Shown here piece by piece: positions 1-5,070 of a stretch of 45,244 nt of DNA. The DNA comes from an uncultured Lachnospiraceae bacterium (GTDB lineage: Bacteria > Bacillota > Clostridia > Lachnospirales > Lachnospiraceae). The stretch covers positions 1-45,244 of the forward strand of contig CAKRNW010000003.1 of NCBI GenBank assembly GCA_934371505.1, read 5' to 3'. Under the pieces are notes generated by a model. The model worked only from the letters and a program-made list of their open reading frames with translations. It was not told the origin of the DNA and searched no databases. Made by a program: the position numbers and the translations under genes. Numbering within the stretch: position 1 is the stretch's first letter; each line of letters opens with the position of its first letter.

Positions 1-100
1 CATAATCAATTTCCACTTTTGATGTATCGCCGTTCTTTCCGCATCCGGCAAAGAGAAGAACCAGCACAATGCAAAGCATTACGGTTATAATCTTTTTCAT
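1..100 (-). CDS. Putative lipoprotein, N-terminal part only
   Basis: The first 33 codons of a minus-strand gene are present; the rest lies beyond the left edge. Translation starts MKKIITVMLCIVLVLLFAGC, a basic n-region followed by a hydrophobic stretch and a lipobox (L-F-A-G-C) whose Cys20 would be lipidated. A GGAGG sequence sits 8 nt upstream of the ATG. The visible mature part (GKNGDTSKVEID) is hydrophilic and gives no family. The alpha/beta hydrolase gene ends 58 bp upstream on the same strand, so the two could be co-transcribed. The role is unknown. Confidence 0.75.
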   Translation of the reverse strand, partial: MKKIITVMLCIVLVLLFAGCGKNGDTSKVEIDY

Positions 101-158
101 AGTGAATACCTCCAAATACCGTTTTTTCGTTCTCTGCGACTTCCCGATAAACGGGAAG

Positions 159-785
159 TTAATTGATACTATCATAAAATCTTTGCAACACGATTGCCAA
201 CTCTTCCGGAGCTTCTATGTTTGCTTCATGACCTGTTTTCATAAGTTCATGGAAGTTGGAGTTGTTCAAATAATGGCAAAGTTCTTTTGCAGTTTTTTTG
301 TTTGCATTGTCCTTCTCTCCACAAACGATTAATGCCGGACAAGACACCTTATGAAGTGAGTCGCTGAAATCTAATTCAGCCATCGTACCACATAGGTTAA
401 TAACATCTGCTTTTTTGAAGCCCATTTTATTGAATGCCGAATTCGGCATAAGATGAAACAACATATTCTGAACTTTTAATAATTTTTTTGGCATTTTATA
501 TTGTGCTGCAATTAATACGAGTGCCTTTACTTTATCCGGGTGGTCTATCGCATAATTAAGTGTCAAAACAGCTCCCAGAGAAAGCCCACATAAGACAATT
601 TCTTCGTTCTCCTTGTCGCATTCTGATGAGAATGCTGAATATAATTCCTTATATGTAGCAGCTTTCCCTTTTAACATCTCTGATAAACTCAAACTGCGAC
701 TGCTTTTCGATACTTTCGTTTCTTTTATTACTCTATTCCAACTGTCTGGTTTTTGCCCTAGTCCATGCAAATATAAATACTTCAT
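159..785 (-). CDS. Alpha/beta-fold hydrolase
   Basis: This 208-aa protein has the plan of a small alpha/beta hydrolase: an N-terminal YLYLHGLGQ strand-loop that forms the oxyanion region, the nucleophile elbow G-L-S-L-G with Ser69, an acid in VCGEKDN (Asp159), and a catalytic His in KTGHEAN (His186). The length is short for the family, with only a small cap around residues 95-125. No signal peptide is visible, so it should be cytoplasmic. The substrate cannot be deduced. The ATG is preceded by GAAGGGTGACAATAT, a reasonable ribosome site with long spacing. It is the first complete gene downstream of the oriT-like region and looks like accessory cargo. Confidence 0.85.
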   Translation of the reverse strand: MKYLYLHGLGQKPDSWNRVIKETKVSKSSRSLSLSEMLKGKAATYKELYSAFSSECDKENEEIVLCGLSLGAVLTLNYAIDHPDKVKALVLIAAQYKMPKKLLKVQNMLFHLMPNSAFNKMGFKKADVINLCGTMAELDFSDSLHKVSCPALIVCGEKDNANKKTAKELCHYLNNSNFHELMKTGHEANIEAPEELAIVLQRFYDSIN

Positions 786-876
786 ATATTGTCACCCTTC
801 AAATTTATATTTCACGCTTTCTATCACTTTATATGTCTGTATCTGAAGTATCAAGTTACAAACTTTATTGGGAATA

Positions 877-908
877 GGCACCTGTGCCGCAAGGGGAGAA
901 TCCCCTTG
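877..908. repeat. Pair of short perfect palindromes beside the oriT-like site
   Basis: GGCAC/GTGCC (877-888) is followed directly by an 8-bp perfect stem, CAAGGGGA/TCCCCTTG, with a GAA loop (890-908). These are the outermost of at least four hairpins packed between 877 and 1055. There is no T-run that would make a convincing terminator on either strand. Clustered hairpins are common around transfer origins. Confidence 0.6.
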
Positions 909-984
909 TATGAAATCTCTGATTTCGCTGTATTTTCCATTTTGAGATTTTTTAAAACTGAGAATGGCACCGCAGGTCGCACGA

Positions 985-1037
985 TACAGGCAAATGTAAT
1001 TGCCTATATAGAAGTGCGCTCTTAGCTTTGCTAAGAG
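985..1037 (+). other. Candidate transfer origin (oriT), IncQ/pSK41-like nic region
   Basis: A 6-bp inverted repeat AGGCAA/TTGCCT (988-1005, 6-nt spacer) lies a few bases before AGAAGTGCGCTCTTA (1010-1024). The core AAGTGCGC-[CT]-CT is the nic-region core of MOBQ-type origins such as RSF1010 and the staphylococcal pSK41 family, where an inverted repeat also sits just upstream. A second hairpin follows at once: CTCTTAGC/GCTAAGAG with a TTT loop (1019-1037). No relaxase gene is present in the window, so this would be a relic or a mobilisable origin used in trans. The assignment rests on motif and geometry only. Confidence 0.5.
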
Positions 1038-1058
1038 ATTTATGCCGTATCCGGCGTG

Positions 1059-1121
1059 TTATCTTTTTTCAATTTCTTTTTTCGACTTCTGAAGCATTCT
1101 GCCAGTTTTAATAATTGACAT
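1059..1121 (-). CDS. Possible 20-aa ORF downstream of the XRE gene
   Basis: An ATG with a good AGGAG site five bases upstream opens a 20-codon frame (MSIIKTGRMLQKSKKEIEKR) starting 11 bp after the restored stop of the XRE pseudogene. It is strongly basic. It may be a genuine tiny gene or the truncated start of a larger gene, for instance the next gene of the mobile element, deleted next to the oriT-like region. I do not recognise it. Confidence 0.3.
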   Translation of the reverse strand: MSIIKTGRMLQKSKKEIEKR

Positions 1122-1132
1122 GTCTGCTCCTG

Positions 1133-1338
1133 TTACTCATCGTCTGTAAACTCCATCATCTCATCAACAGTGCAGTCCAGTTTCTTGCAGATCTTCTCAA
1201 TCGTCTCCATTGATACATACTGGTTTTTCTCATCCGGGCAAGAATGTTTCCGCTGATCCCAGTGAGGTACTGCATCTCTATCCGCTTCATATTTTTATCT
1301 ATGAGCATTTTCCACAATCTGTTATAACTTACGCTCAT
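1133..1338 (-). pseudogene. XRE/Cro-type helix-turn-helix regulator, frameshifted
   Basis: The frame opens MSVSYNRLWKMLIDKNMKR, the typical start of a 65-70 aa stand-alone XRE regulator of Clostridia. It reads through the recognition-helix region (LTGISGNILARMRK) and then leaves frame at a run of five A (1224-1228 on the complementary strand). Adding one base restores NQYVSMETIEKICKKLD and a C-terminus ending MMEFTDDE at a stop at 1133-1135, the expected family length. Without the repair the product is a 60-aa hybrid with an unrelated basic tail. Such regulators control excision or transfer genes of integrative elements. A GGAGGTAGCTT site precedes the ATG. Confidence 0.75.
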
Positions 1339-1379
1339 AAGCTACCTCCATATTTCTCATTCATACATATTTTGATTAT

Positions 1380-1403
1380 ATCATGATTCGCAACTATCAT
1401 GAT
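1380..1403. promoter_or_regulatory. Candidate XRE operator, two ATCATGAT palindromes
   Basis: Two copies of the perfect 8-bp palindrome ATCATGAT occur at 1380-1387 and 1396-1403, each preceded by T and with centres 16 bp apart (about 1.5 helical turns). They lie 40-65 bp upstream of the XRE start codon, where an autoregulatory operator would be expected. A further dyad, CATGC-AA-GCATG, follows at about 1414-1425. Binding by this regulator is inferred from position only. Confidence 0.4.
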
Positions 1404-1512
1404 CCAATTCGCCGTTCGCCAATCATGCAAGCATGTTGGCTCTCTTGCGCTCATGTTATCACGATTTCGTTAGGTTGAATACCTGTAATTTTTGATTTCT
1501 TCTGTAAAATGG

Positions 1513-1544
1513 AAAAGAGGATGCCCCGATAAAGGGCAGCCTCT
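1513..1544 (-). terminator. Rho-independent terminator of the degraded two-gene unit
   Basis: On the minus strand, AGAGG-C-TGCCC pairs with GGGCA-T-CCTCT around a 7-nt loop with one internal mismatch, followed by a short T-run (TTTT, 1513-1516). It lies 19 bp past the restored stop of the secreted-peptide pseudogene. Confidence 0.55.
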
Positions 1545-1562
1545 CCAACCATTTATTCTGAA

Positions 1563-1740
1563 TTAATCAAATGGAATCTCACCATCTGGTGCTTCCATGA
1601 ATCCATTCCTTATATTGAAGTGTCTGCTAAAGATTCCTCATCCGTATCAACGTTATCATTAGAGTTGGTATGGATTGTGAAAGTACACAGAGTACTAAAA
1701 GAATGGACAGTACTTTTAAGTACCGATTTTTCTTTCTCAT
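1563..1740 (-). pseudogene. Small secreted-peptide gene, frameshifted
   Basis: AGGAG seven bases before the ATG opens MRKKNRYLKVLSILLVLCVL, a basic n-region and a hydrophobic core typical of a Sec signal or membrane anchor. The opening frame stops after 37 codons (1627-1629). In the next frame the sequence continues as an acidic segment, TNSNDNVDTDEESLADTSI. A third frame then gives NGFMEAPDGEIPFD before a stop at 1563-1565. The most economical reading is one precursor of about 58 residues broken by two indels. A stand-alone 37-aa peptide is possible but less likely. The family is not recognised. It lies 78 bp downstream of another broken gene behind the same promoter region. Confidence 0.5.
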
Positions 1741-1818
1741 AGAATCTCCTTTCTGAACGTAAAAGAGCCATAGGCTATTTCTAGCTTAGGGCTCAATAGT
1801 TAACATTTATTAAGTTCT

Positions 1819-2170
1819 TTAGAACATCCAGTTGTCAGGTTCCTCAGTAACATCGAACTGAGTTACGGGAACTAAGTCTGCAGGAAGTGCAGGAAGTACT
1901 GTGCAGTTAATATTGCTATTACCATAGGTATAGGTTGCTAAGTATTTACCATTTGCACAAATAGAATCCTTGGGACCTGCTTTAAAAGCTGCGTGTTTTC
2001 TGCATTAAACAAAACAACTCTCACAACTTTGCATCTACACAAAATCTCATTTCACTATTTTGAAAAATAGTCGTTCTGCTGTTTGATAGTAACTTTTTTA
2101 GTTCAAAAGTGTTTACCATGTCATCCACAGAATTTGATAACGGTGGTTGGAAAACATAACTCTTCGTCAT
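1819..2170 (-). pseudogene. Unrecognised small gene, broken by at least two frameshifts
   Basis: A strong GGAGGGGGG site precedes an ATG that opens MTKSYVFQPPLSNSVDDMVN and runs 49 codons to a TGA. Coding-like sequence continues in the other two frames: RVVLFNAENT, then AFKAGPKDSICANGKYLATY, and finally a C-terminus ending TEEPDNWMF at a stop at 1819-1821. A repaired product would be about 115 aa, without an obvious signal peptide, with three cysteines and a Pro/Val-rich C-terminal part. I know of no family for it. It is the first gene behind copy A of the 46-bp element and probably formed an operon with the secreted-peptide gene. Confidence 0.5.
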
Positions 2171-2212
2171 TGATTCCCCCCTCCTGTCGAAATTTCTAAT
2201 CCTTCCTTTATT

Positions 2213-2258
2213 GGGTTCATTTATATATGATTAGGACAAAGGAATCTGGCGGAATTTT
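2213..2258 (-). promoter_or_regulatory. 46-bp conserved upstream element, copy A
   Basis: Reading on the minus strand, it begins AAAATTCCGCCAGATTCC and ends in an AT-rich ATCATATATAAATG segment that could serve as a -10 region. It is 37/46 identical to copy B (3521-3566) and 34/46 identical to copy C (3384-3429), with no gaps. Its downstream edge is 43 bp from the start codon of the broken gene at 2170. The shared part includes GATT-N10-AATC, a short dyad. Confidence 0.65.
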
Positions 2259-2288
2259 AGTTATGAATTCTATAAATGAGAAACATAT

Positions 2289-2783
2289 CTAATCATCCAA
2301 CATATCTAACAACATCTGATAATGTCTCTGCCCAATATGGCGACCTGCACTCTGCAAACCAGAAACACATTCCTTTACTTCATTCGAAGTAAGTTCATGT
2401 TCCTCATATGCAGCCATGAGAATACCTATTGTTCCCATGATTCTGAAACCCATTTCGCTGGAAACGGCTCTGCCCTTGGCCTCGTCCATAAGTAATAAAT
2501 CGGCGTTCGTTTCATCTGTAAGGACAATAGCCTCGCTTTCACCTTGATCTAAACCAGTAGCACGTTTTAATACACTGACTGATTCTGCATTTTTTACAGA
2601 CTGAACCTTAATAAAATCCTTCTGTTGAAGTAGCTCTGCTTCCATTCTAAAACGCTCATCTGCAGTCAACTCATCATATACTGACTGCGGTATGAGTACA
2701 TTTCCAAATAGCTTTTTCAGCAAATCAAGATGTTCTATTTTCAGTAGGGAGATTAACGGTGTTGTATCTGATACAACAATCAT
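2289..2783 (-). CDS. DUF3368 PIN-like protein (probable toxin or nuclease)
   Basis: This 164-aa protein begins MIVVSDTTPLISLLKI, the hallmark of the DUF3368 group of PIN-domain proteins. PIN-type acidic residues are in place: Asp6, Glu38 (VYDELT), Glu82 and Glu84 (DQGESEAI) and Asp100 (LLLMDEAKGR). PIN domains are metal-dependent ribonucleases, and DUF3368 proteins are usually found directly behind a UPF0175 gene. That holds here, with the two genes overlapping by four bases (ATGA). By analogy with VapC it would cleave RNA and be held inactive by its partner, but biochemical evidence for this subgroup is thin. The frame is intact, in contrast to its neighbours. Confidence 0.85.
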   Translation of the reverse strand: MIVVSDTTPLISLLKIEHLDLLKKLFGNVLIPQSVYDELTADERFRMEAELLQQKDFIKVQSVKNAESVSVLKRATGLDQGESEAIVLTDETNADLLLMDEAKGRAVSSEMGFRIMGTIGILMAAYEEHELTSNEVKECVSGLQSAGRHIGQRHYQMLLDMLDD

Positions 2784-3067
2784 ACCTTTGACTCCTTTTT
2801 TAGCTTCCGAAATGTTTCTAATTCTGCATCCAAGTCATTCATTGTCATATCGAAATAGGAGTAACCTAATTTGTCGTATATATCAATAAGCTCCGATTTT
2901 CTTATTCCCAAAATTTCTGCAGCTCTTCCATGTGATATTGTCTGATTTGCTATATACGGATACAATAAAAGTGCATTTCGGGTAAGTTCCATTTCGGTAT
3001 TCGTATCTGCCAGATATTTTTTCATTCCTACAGGCACTTTAATTGTTACGTTTTCTGTCACTACCAT
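2780..3067 (-). CDS. UPF0175 family protein (probable antitoxin)
   Basis: This 95-aa protein carries the UPF0175 core: a short helix followed by SHGRAAEILGIRKSELIDIY, a helix-turn-helix-like AGRAAELLG motif at about residues 47-66, and a DKLGYSYFDMT strand. The N-terminus (TENVTIKVPVGMKKYL) resembles the beta strand of ribbon-helix-helix proteins, and the C-terminus is charged, as expected for a toxin-binding tail. It overlaps the DUF3368 gene by ATGA, the classic arrangement of an antitoxin preceding its toxin. A GGAGAGGATGTGATAAT leader provides the ribosome site. It may repress its own promoter. Confidence 0.85.
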   Translation of the reverse strand: MVVTENVTIKVPVGMKKYLADTNTEMELTRNALLLYPYIANQTISHGRAAEILGIRKSELIDIYDKLGYSYFDMTMNDLDAELETFRKLKKESKV

Positions 3068-3117
3068 ATTATCACATCCTCTCCTAATACTTATTGAAAT
3101 TCTGATACATTAAAATT

Positions 3118-3343
3118 TTACCTGCCATATTTTTCATCCCTGTAGGAAGCTAATTCTTCCTTGTCGTCTGTCACAGTTCCTTTTCTGCATAACTGCTCCA
3201 ACTTTTTTAAAGGCTTCTTTCTTTTCACTTTTAGTATCGCTATATAGTCCGTTCACTCCTTGCATTATCTGAATTACGAATGGTAATTTATCTTCCGGTA
3301 ACTTTTCCAGTTCTGTTATTGCACTCCGTCTTAAAGCTGTCAT
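3118..3343 (-). pseudogene. Antitoxin-like small protein, frameshifted
   Basis: A GGAGGTATAATT site fixes the ATG at 3343. The frame reads MTALRRSAITELEKLPEDKL, then FVIQIMQGVNGLYSD, a conserved start of small antitoxin-like proteins that often precede PIN toxins in Clostridia. After EKKEAFKK the phase changes at a run of six A. Removing one A gives KKLEQLCRKGTVTDDKEELA and SYRDEKYGR with a stop at 3118-3120, the natural end for this family. The unrepaired frame ends in an unrelated basic tail. The repaired length is 74 aa. No PIN gene of the usual partner type follows; the intact UPF0175/DUF3368 pair begins 50 bp downstream instead. Confidence 0.65.
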
Positions 3344-3383
3344 AATTATACCTCCATGAATTGCAGGAATTAATTGTTTAATA

Positions 3384-3429
3384 AGTTTCAATTATATATA
3401 ATCTGGATAGAGTAATTTGTCGAAATTTT
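3384..3429 (-). promoter_or_regulatory. 46-bp conserved upstream element, copy C
   Basis: It is 34/46 identical to copy A without gaps. On the minus strand it ends in ATTATATATAATTG, which contains a perfect TATAAT. Its downstream edge is 41 bp from the ATG at 3343, almost the same distance as copy A has to its gene. It abuts the stop codon of the DinJ-like remnant. Confidence 0.65.
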
Positions 3430-3515
3430 TAATCCTCGTTAAGTGCTGCCATCAATTCTTCAACTGTGCTGAACGGTCCATATAAATCTTCACCATTCTT
3501 TGCACACTCCTTCTT
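3429..3515 (-). pseudogene. DinJ/RelB-type antitoxin remnant, C-terminus only
   Basis: Only the last 28 codons remain, preceded by an in-frame stop at 3516-3518: KECAKNGEDLYGPFSTVEEL followed by MAALNED and a stop. The NGEDLYGPF-TVEELM pattern is the usual C-terminal end of Clostridia DinJ/RelB-like antitoxins, the part that wraps the RelE/YafQ toxin. The N-terminal ribbon-helix-helix domain is missing. A ribosome site (AAGAAGGAG) and copy B of the 46-bp element lie immediately upstream, so an internal deletion seems to have joined the leader to the tail of the gene. No RelE-type toxin follows. Confidence 0.55.
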
Positions 3516-3520
3516 TTAAT

Positions 3521-3566
3521 GGTTTCAGTTTTATATGATTTCTTCAAAGAAATCTGGCGGAATTTC
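3521..3566 (-). promoter_or_regulatory. 46-bp conserved upstream element, copy B
   Basis: This is the best-matching partner of copy A (37/46, no gaps). In this copy the central dyad is a near-perfect 18-bp inverted repeat, GATTTCTT-TG-AAGAAATC. It lies between a sigma-A-like promoter (3575-3603) and the DinJ-like remnant, which suggests an operator or leader element rather than the core promoter itself. Confidence 0.65.
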
Positions 3567-3574
3567 CAAAATTC

Positions 3575-3603
3575 AGTGTAGCATAGTTACGTGAAAATGT
3601 CTA
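3575..3603 (-). promoter_or_regulatory. Putative sigma-A promoter upstream of the DinJ-like remnant
   Basis: On the minus strand TAGACA is separated by 17 bp from TACACT, which is preceded by TATGC (extended -10-like). The same TATGC-TACACT box recurs in the promoter upstream of the gene at 18616. Confidence 0.45.
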
Positions 3604-3627
3604 GAAATACGAGAGTTTCACCGAGTC

Positions 3628-3664
3628 AAGAAACCTCACGCGAACTTAATCGCGTGAGGTTCTT
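3628..3664 (-). terminator. Terminator overlapping the 3' end of the 78-aa gene
   Basis: A 15-bp stem (CCTCACGCGA/TCGCGTGAGG core, with outer AAGAA/TTCTT and one bulged A) encloses the loop ACTTAA, which contains the stop codon of the 78-aa gene. On the minus strand the stem ends in GGTTTCTT. The unusual feature is that the last codons of the gene form the ascending arm. Confidence 0.6.
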
Positions 3665-3882
3665 AACGGACTAAAGATTTCTTGTCCCATTTCCAAATCT
3701 AATAAGTCTGCTTTTAAAACAAGTTTTTCCTGCTCTACTGCATCCTGTTTTTTCAGTTCCGTTGCATCATCATAAGTCAGTTGATGAAGTAACACACGTA
3801 ACTGATCTAATACTGATAACTTTTGCACAGGCGTAGAATCATCTACATCGACAAACGTGCATAACCTTTTTCCACTAGCCAA
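3646..3882 (-). CDS. Small protein of unknown function (78 aa)
   Basis: GGAGG lies six bases before a TTG at 3882, which I take as the start; a GTG 30 bp further upstream has no ribosome site. The product is acidic and helical in its C-terminal half (KLSVLDQLRVLLHQLTYDDA, then ELKKQDAVEQEKLVLKADLL), with a leucine-rich heptad pattern compatible with a coiled coil. The N-terminus, MASGKRLCTFVDVDDST, has no signal peptide. I do not recognise a family. Two hairpins precede the gene, and a terminator that includes its own stop codon ends it, so it forms a single-gene unit. It lies on the inner edge of the accessory region. Confidence 0.6.
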   Translation of the reverse strand: MASGKRLCTFVDVDDSTPVQKLSVLDQLRVLLHQLTYDDATELKKQDAVEQEKLVLKADLLDLEMGQEIFSPLRTSRD

Positions 3883-3915
3883 ATAATCACCTCCTGCTTT
3901 GTTTTTGCGCACAAA

Positions 3916-3979
3916 ATAAGCTCACTAGTATAAACTAATGAGCTTATGATTGGACGCAAATAAACGTAAGTTATACGTT
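3916..3979. repeat. Two hairpins upstream of the 78-aa gene
   Basis: The first (3916-3947) is ATAAGCTCA/TGAGCTTAT extended by TAGT/ACTA across one mismatch, with an ATAA loop. The second (3963-3979) is AACGTA/TACGTT with a 5-nt loop. They could be operator or terminator structures. The rest of 3948-4143 holds no gene: it has a GTGGAG/CTCCAC stem at 4022-4039 followed by a plus-strand T-run, then AT-rich sequence. Confidence 0.5.
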
Positions 3980-4076
3980 AGTACATAGCGCCTGTCTTCA
4001 AAATAAAGTTATTTAGTTCGCGTGGAGAATTACCTCCACAATTTTTCTTCCGCCATTTTGTCGCCATTTTTGCATT

Positions 4077-4096
4077 AAAATACATCAAAATACATC
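4077..4096 (+). repeat. Tandem AAAATACATC repeat near the island edge
   Basis: Two exact copies of AAAATACATC lie head to tail, 48 bp from the end of metA. Short direct repeats of this kind are found as arm-type sites near the ends of integrated elements, but no integrase or matching second end is visible, so this is only suggestive. Confidence 0.35.
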
Positions 4097-4143
4097 AACT
4101 TATGTTAACTATACAAAATTGACAAATCGCATAAAATCAGGCT

Positions 4144-5064
4144 TTATTTCTTAATTTTCCCCCACTCGTAGGGCGTTGCCTGGTAAACGTAATAATTCAG
4201 CCAGTTTGTATACAGAATATTGCTGGTGGCGCGCCACTGGAGATAGGGGCGCTGTTCCGGGTCATCATCGGGATAATAGTTTTTGGGCAGATGAATGGGC
4301 AGACCCTTGCTCAAATCCCGCTTATATTCCTGGTCTAAGGTCATGCGGTCATACTCCAGATGTCCCATGACGAAAATCTGCTTTCCGTCCGGGGTCATGC
4401 ACAACAGTATCCCTGCCTCATCGGATTCTGCCAGCACAATCAGCTTGTCACAGTTATGGATATCTTCGGAAGTTACTGCGGTATGTCTGCTGTGAGGGGC
4501 ATAAAAATAATCGTCAAACCCTCTTACCAGAGGAACCTTACGGTTGTTGACCTTATGTTTATAAACGCCAAACAGTTTCTCCGGCAAAAGTACCTTGTTT
4601 AATCCAAAATGATAGTAAACACCAGCCTGTGCTCCCCAGCAGATATGAAAGGTGGAGGTTACATTGGTTTTGGACCATTCCATCACCTGGCACAGCTCCT
4701 GCCAGTAGTCCACTTCCTCAAACGCCATGTGTTCCACCGGTGCCCCGGTAATAATCAATCCATCGTAGGTGTTGTCCTTCAGCTCGTCAAAGGTATTGTA
4801 AAATTTGTTGAGATGATTGGCAGAGGTATTGTTGGAGACATGGGTACTCATTCTCATAAAGGTCACATCCACCTGTAAGGGGGTGTTGGACAGTGCCCGG
4901 AGCAGCTGCAGCTCCGTGTCCTCCTTCAGGGGCATCAGATTTAAAATACAAATCTGCAAAGGGCGGATATCCTGGTGCATTGCCCTGTTTTCATCCACCA
5001 CAAAGATATTTTCTCTTTCCAGTGTTTCCTTTGCAGGCAGGTCGTTTTGTGTTTTAATCGGCAT
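4144..5064 (-). CDS. metAA: Homoserine O-acetyltransferase (MetA family)
   Basis: This 306-aa enzyme activates homoserine by O-acylation in methionine biosynthesis. It is a full-length MetA-family protein with the glutamine-amidotransferase-like fold. The nucleophile Cys142 is in HICWGAQAG, and the His235/Glu237 pair is in GHLEYDR. Residue 111, in TGAPVEHM, is Glu. In this family Glu111 favours acetyl-CoA and Gly succinyl-CoA, so the product should be O-acetylhomoserine despite the common label 'succinyltransferase'. It starts 6 bp after the ligA stop and is the last gene of the yitT-rluF-ligA-metA unit. The ribosome site is weak and distant (GGGAG 14 bases upstream), so translation may depend on coupling to ligA. 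No terminator is obvious after it. Confidence 0.95.
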   Translation of the reverse strand: MPIKTQNDLPAKETLERENIFVVDENRAMHQDIRPLQICILNLMPLKEDTELQLLRALSNTPLQVDVTFMRMSTHVSNNTSANHLNKFYNTFDELKDNTYDGLIITGAPVEHMAFEEVDYWQELCQVMEWSKTNVTSTFHICWGAQAGVYYHFGLNKVLLPEKLFGVYKHKVNNRKVPLVRGFDDYFYAPHSRHTAVTSEDIHNCDKLIVLAESDEAGILLCMTPDGKQIFVMGHLEYDRMTLDQEYKRDLSKGLPIHLPKNYYPDDDPEQRPYLQWRATSNILYTNWLNYYVYQATPYEWGKIKK

Positions 5065-5070
5065 GGTACG

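Noticed and set aside
1133..3391. Assembly or basecalling error as the sole cause of the frameshifts
   Set aside because: About 39 kb of core genes with many homopolymers show no broken frame, so random error concentrated in this 2.4 kb is unlikely, though reads are needed to exclude it for the two poly-A sites.
4077..4096. Tandem direct repeat as a CRISPR seed or integrase arm site
   Set aside because: There are only two units, no spacers, no cas genes and no integrase; it is recorded only as a repeat.
3900..4143. tRNA or attachment site at the island/core boundary
   Set aside because: I looked for a tRNA-like cloverleaf or a duplicated core sequence on both strands and saw none; the left end of the island is not in the window.
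4144..5064. SAM riboswitch or T-box control of metA
   Set aside because: metA begins 6 bp after ligA inside an operon, leaving no leader for such an element.
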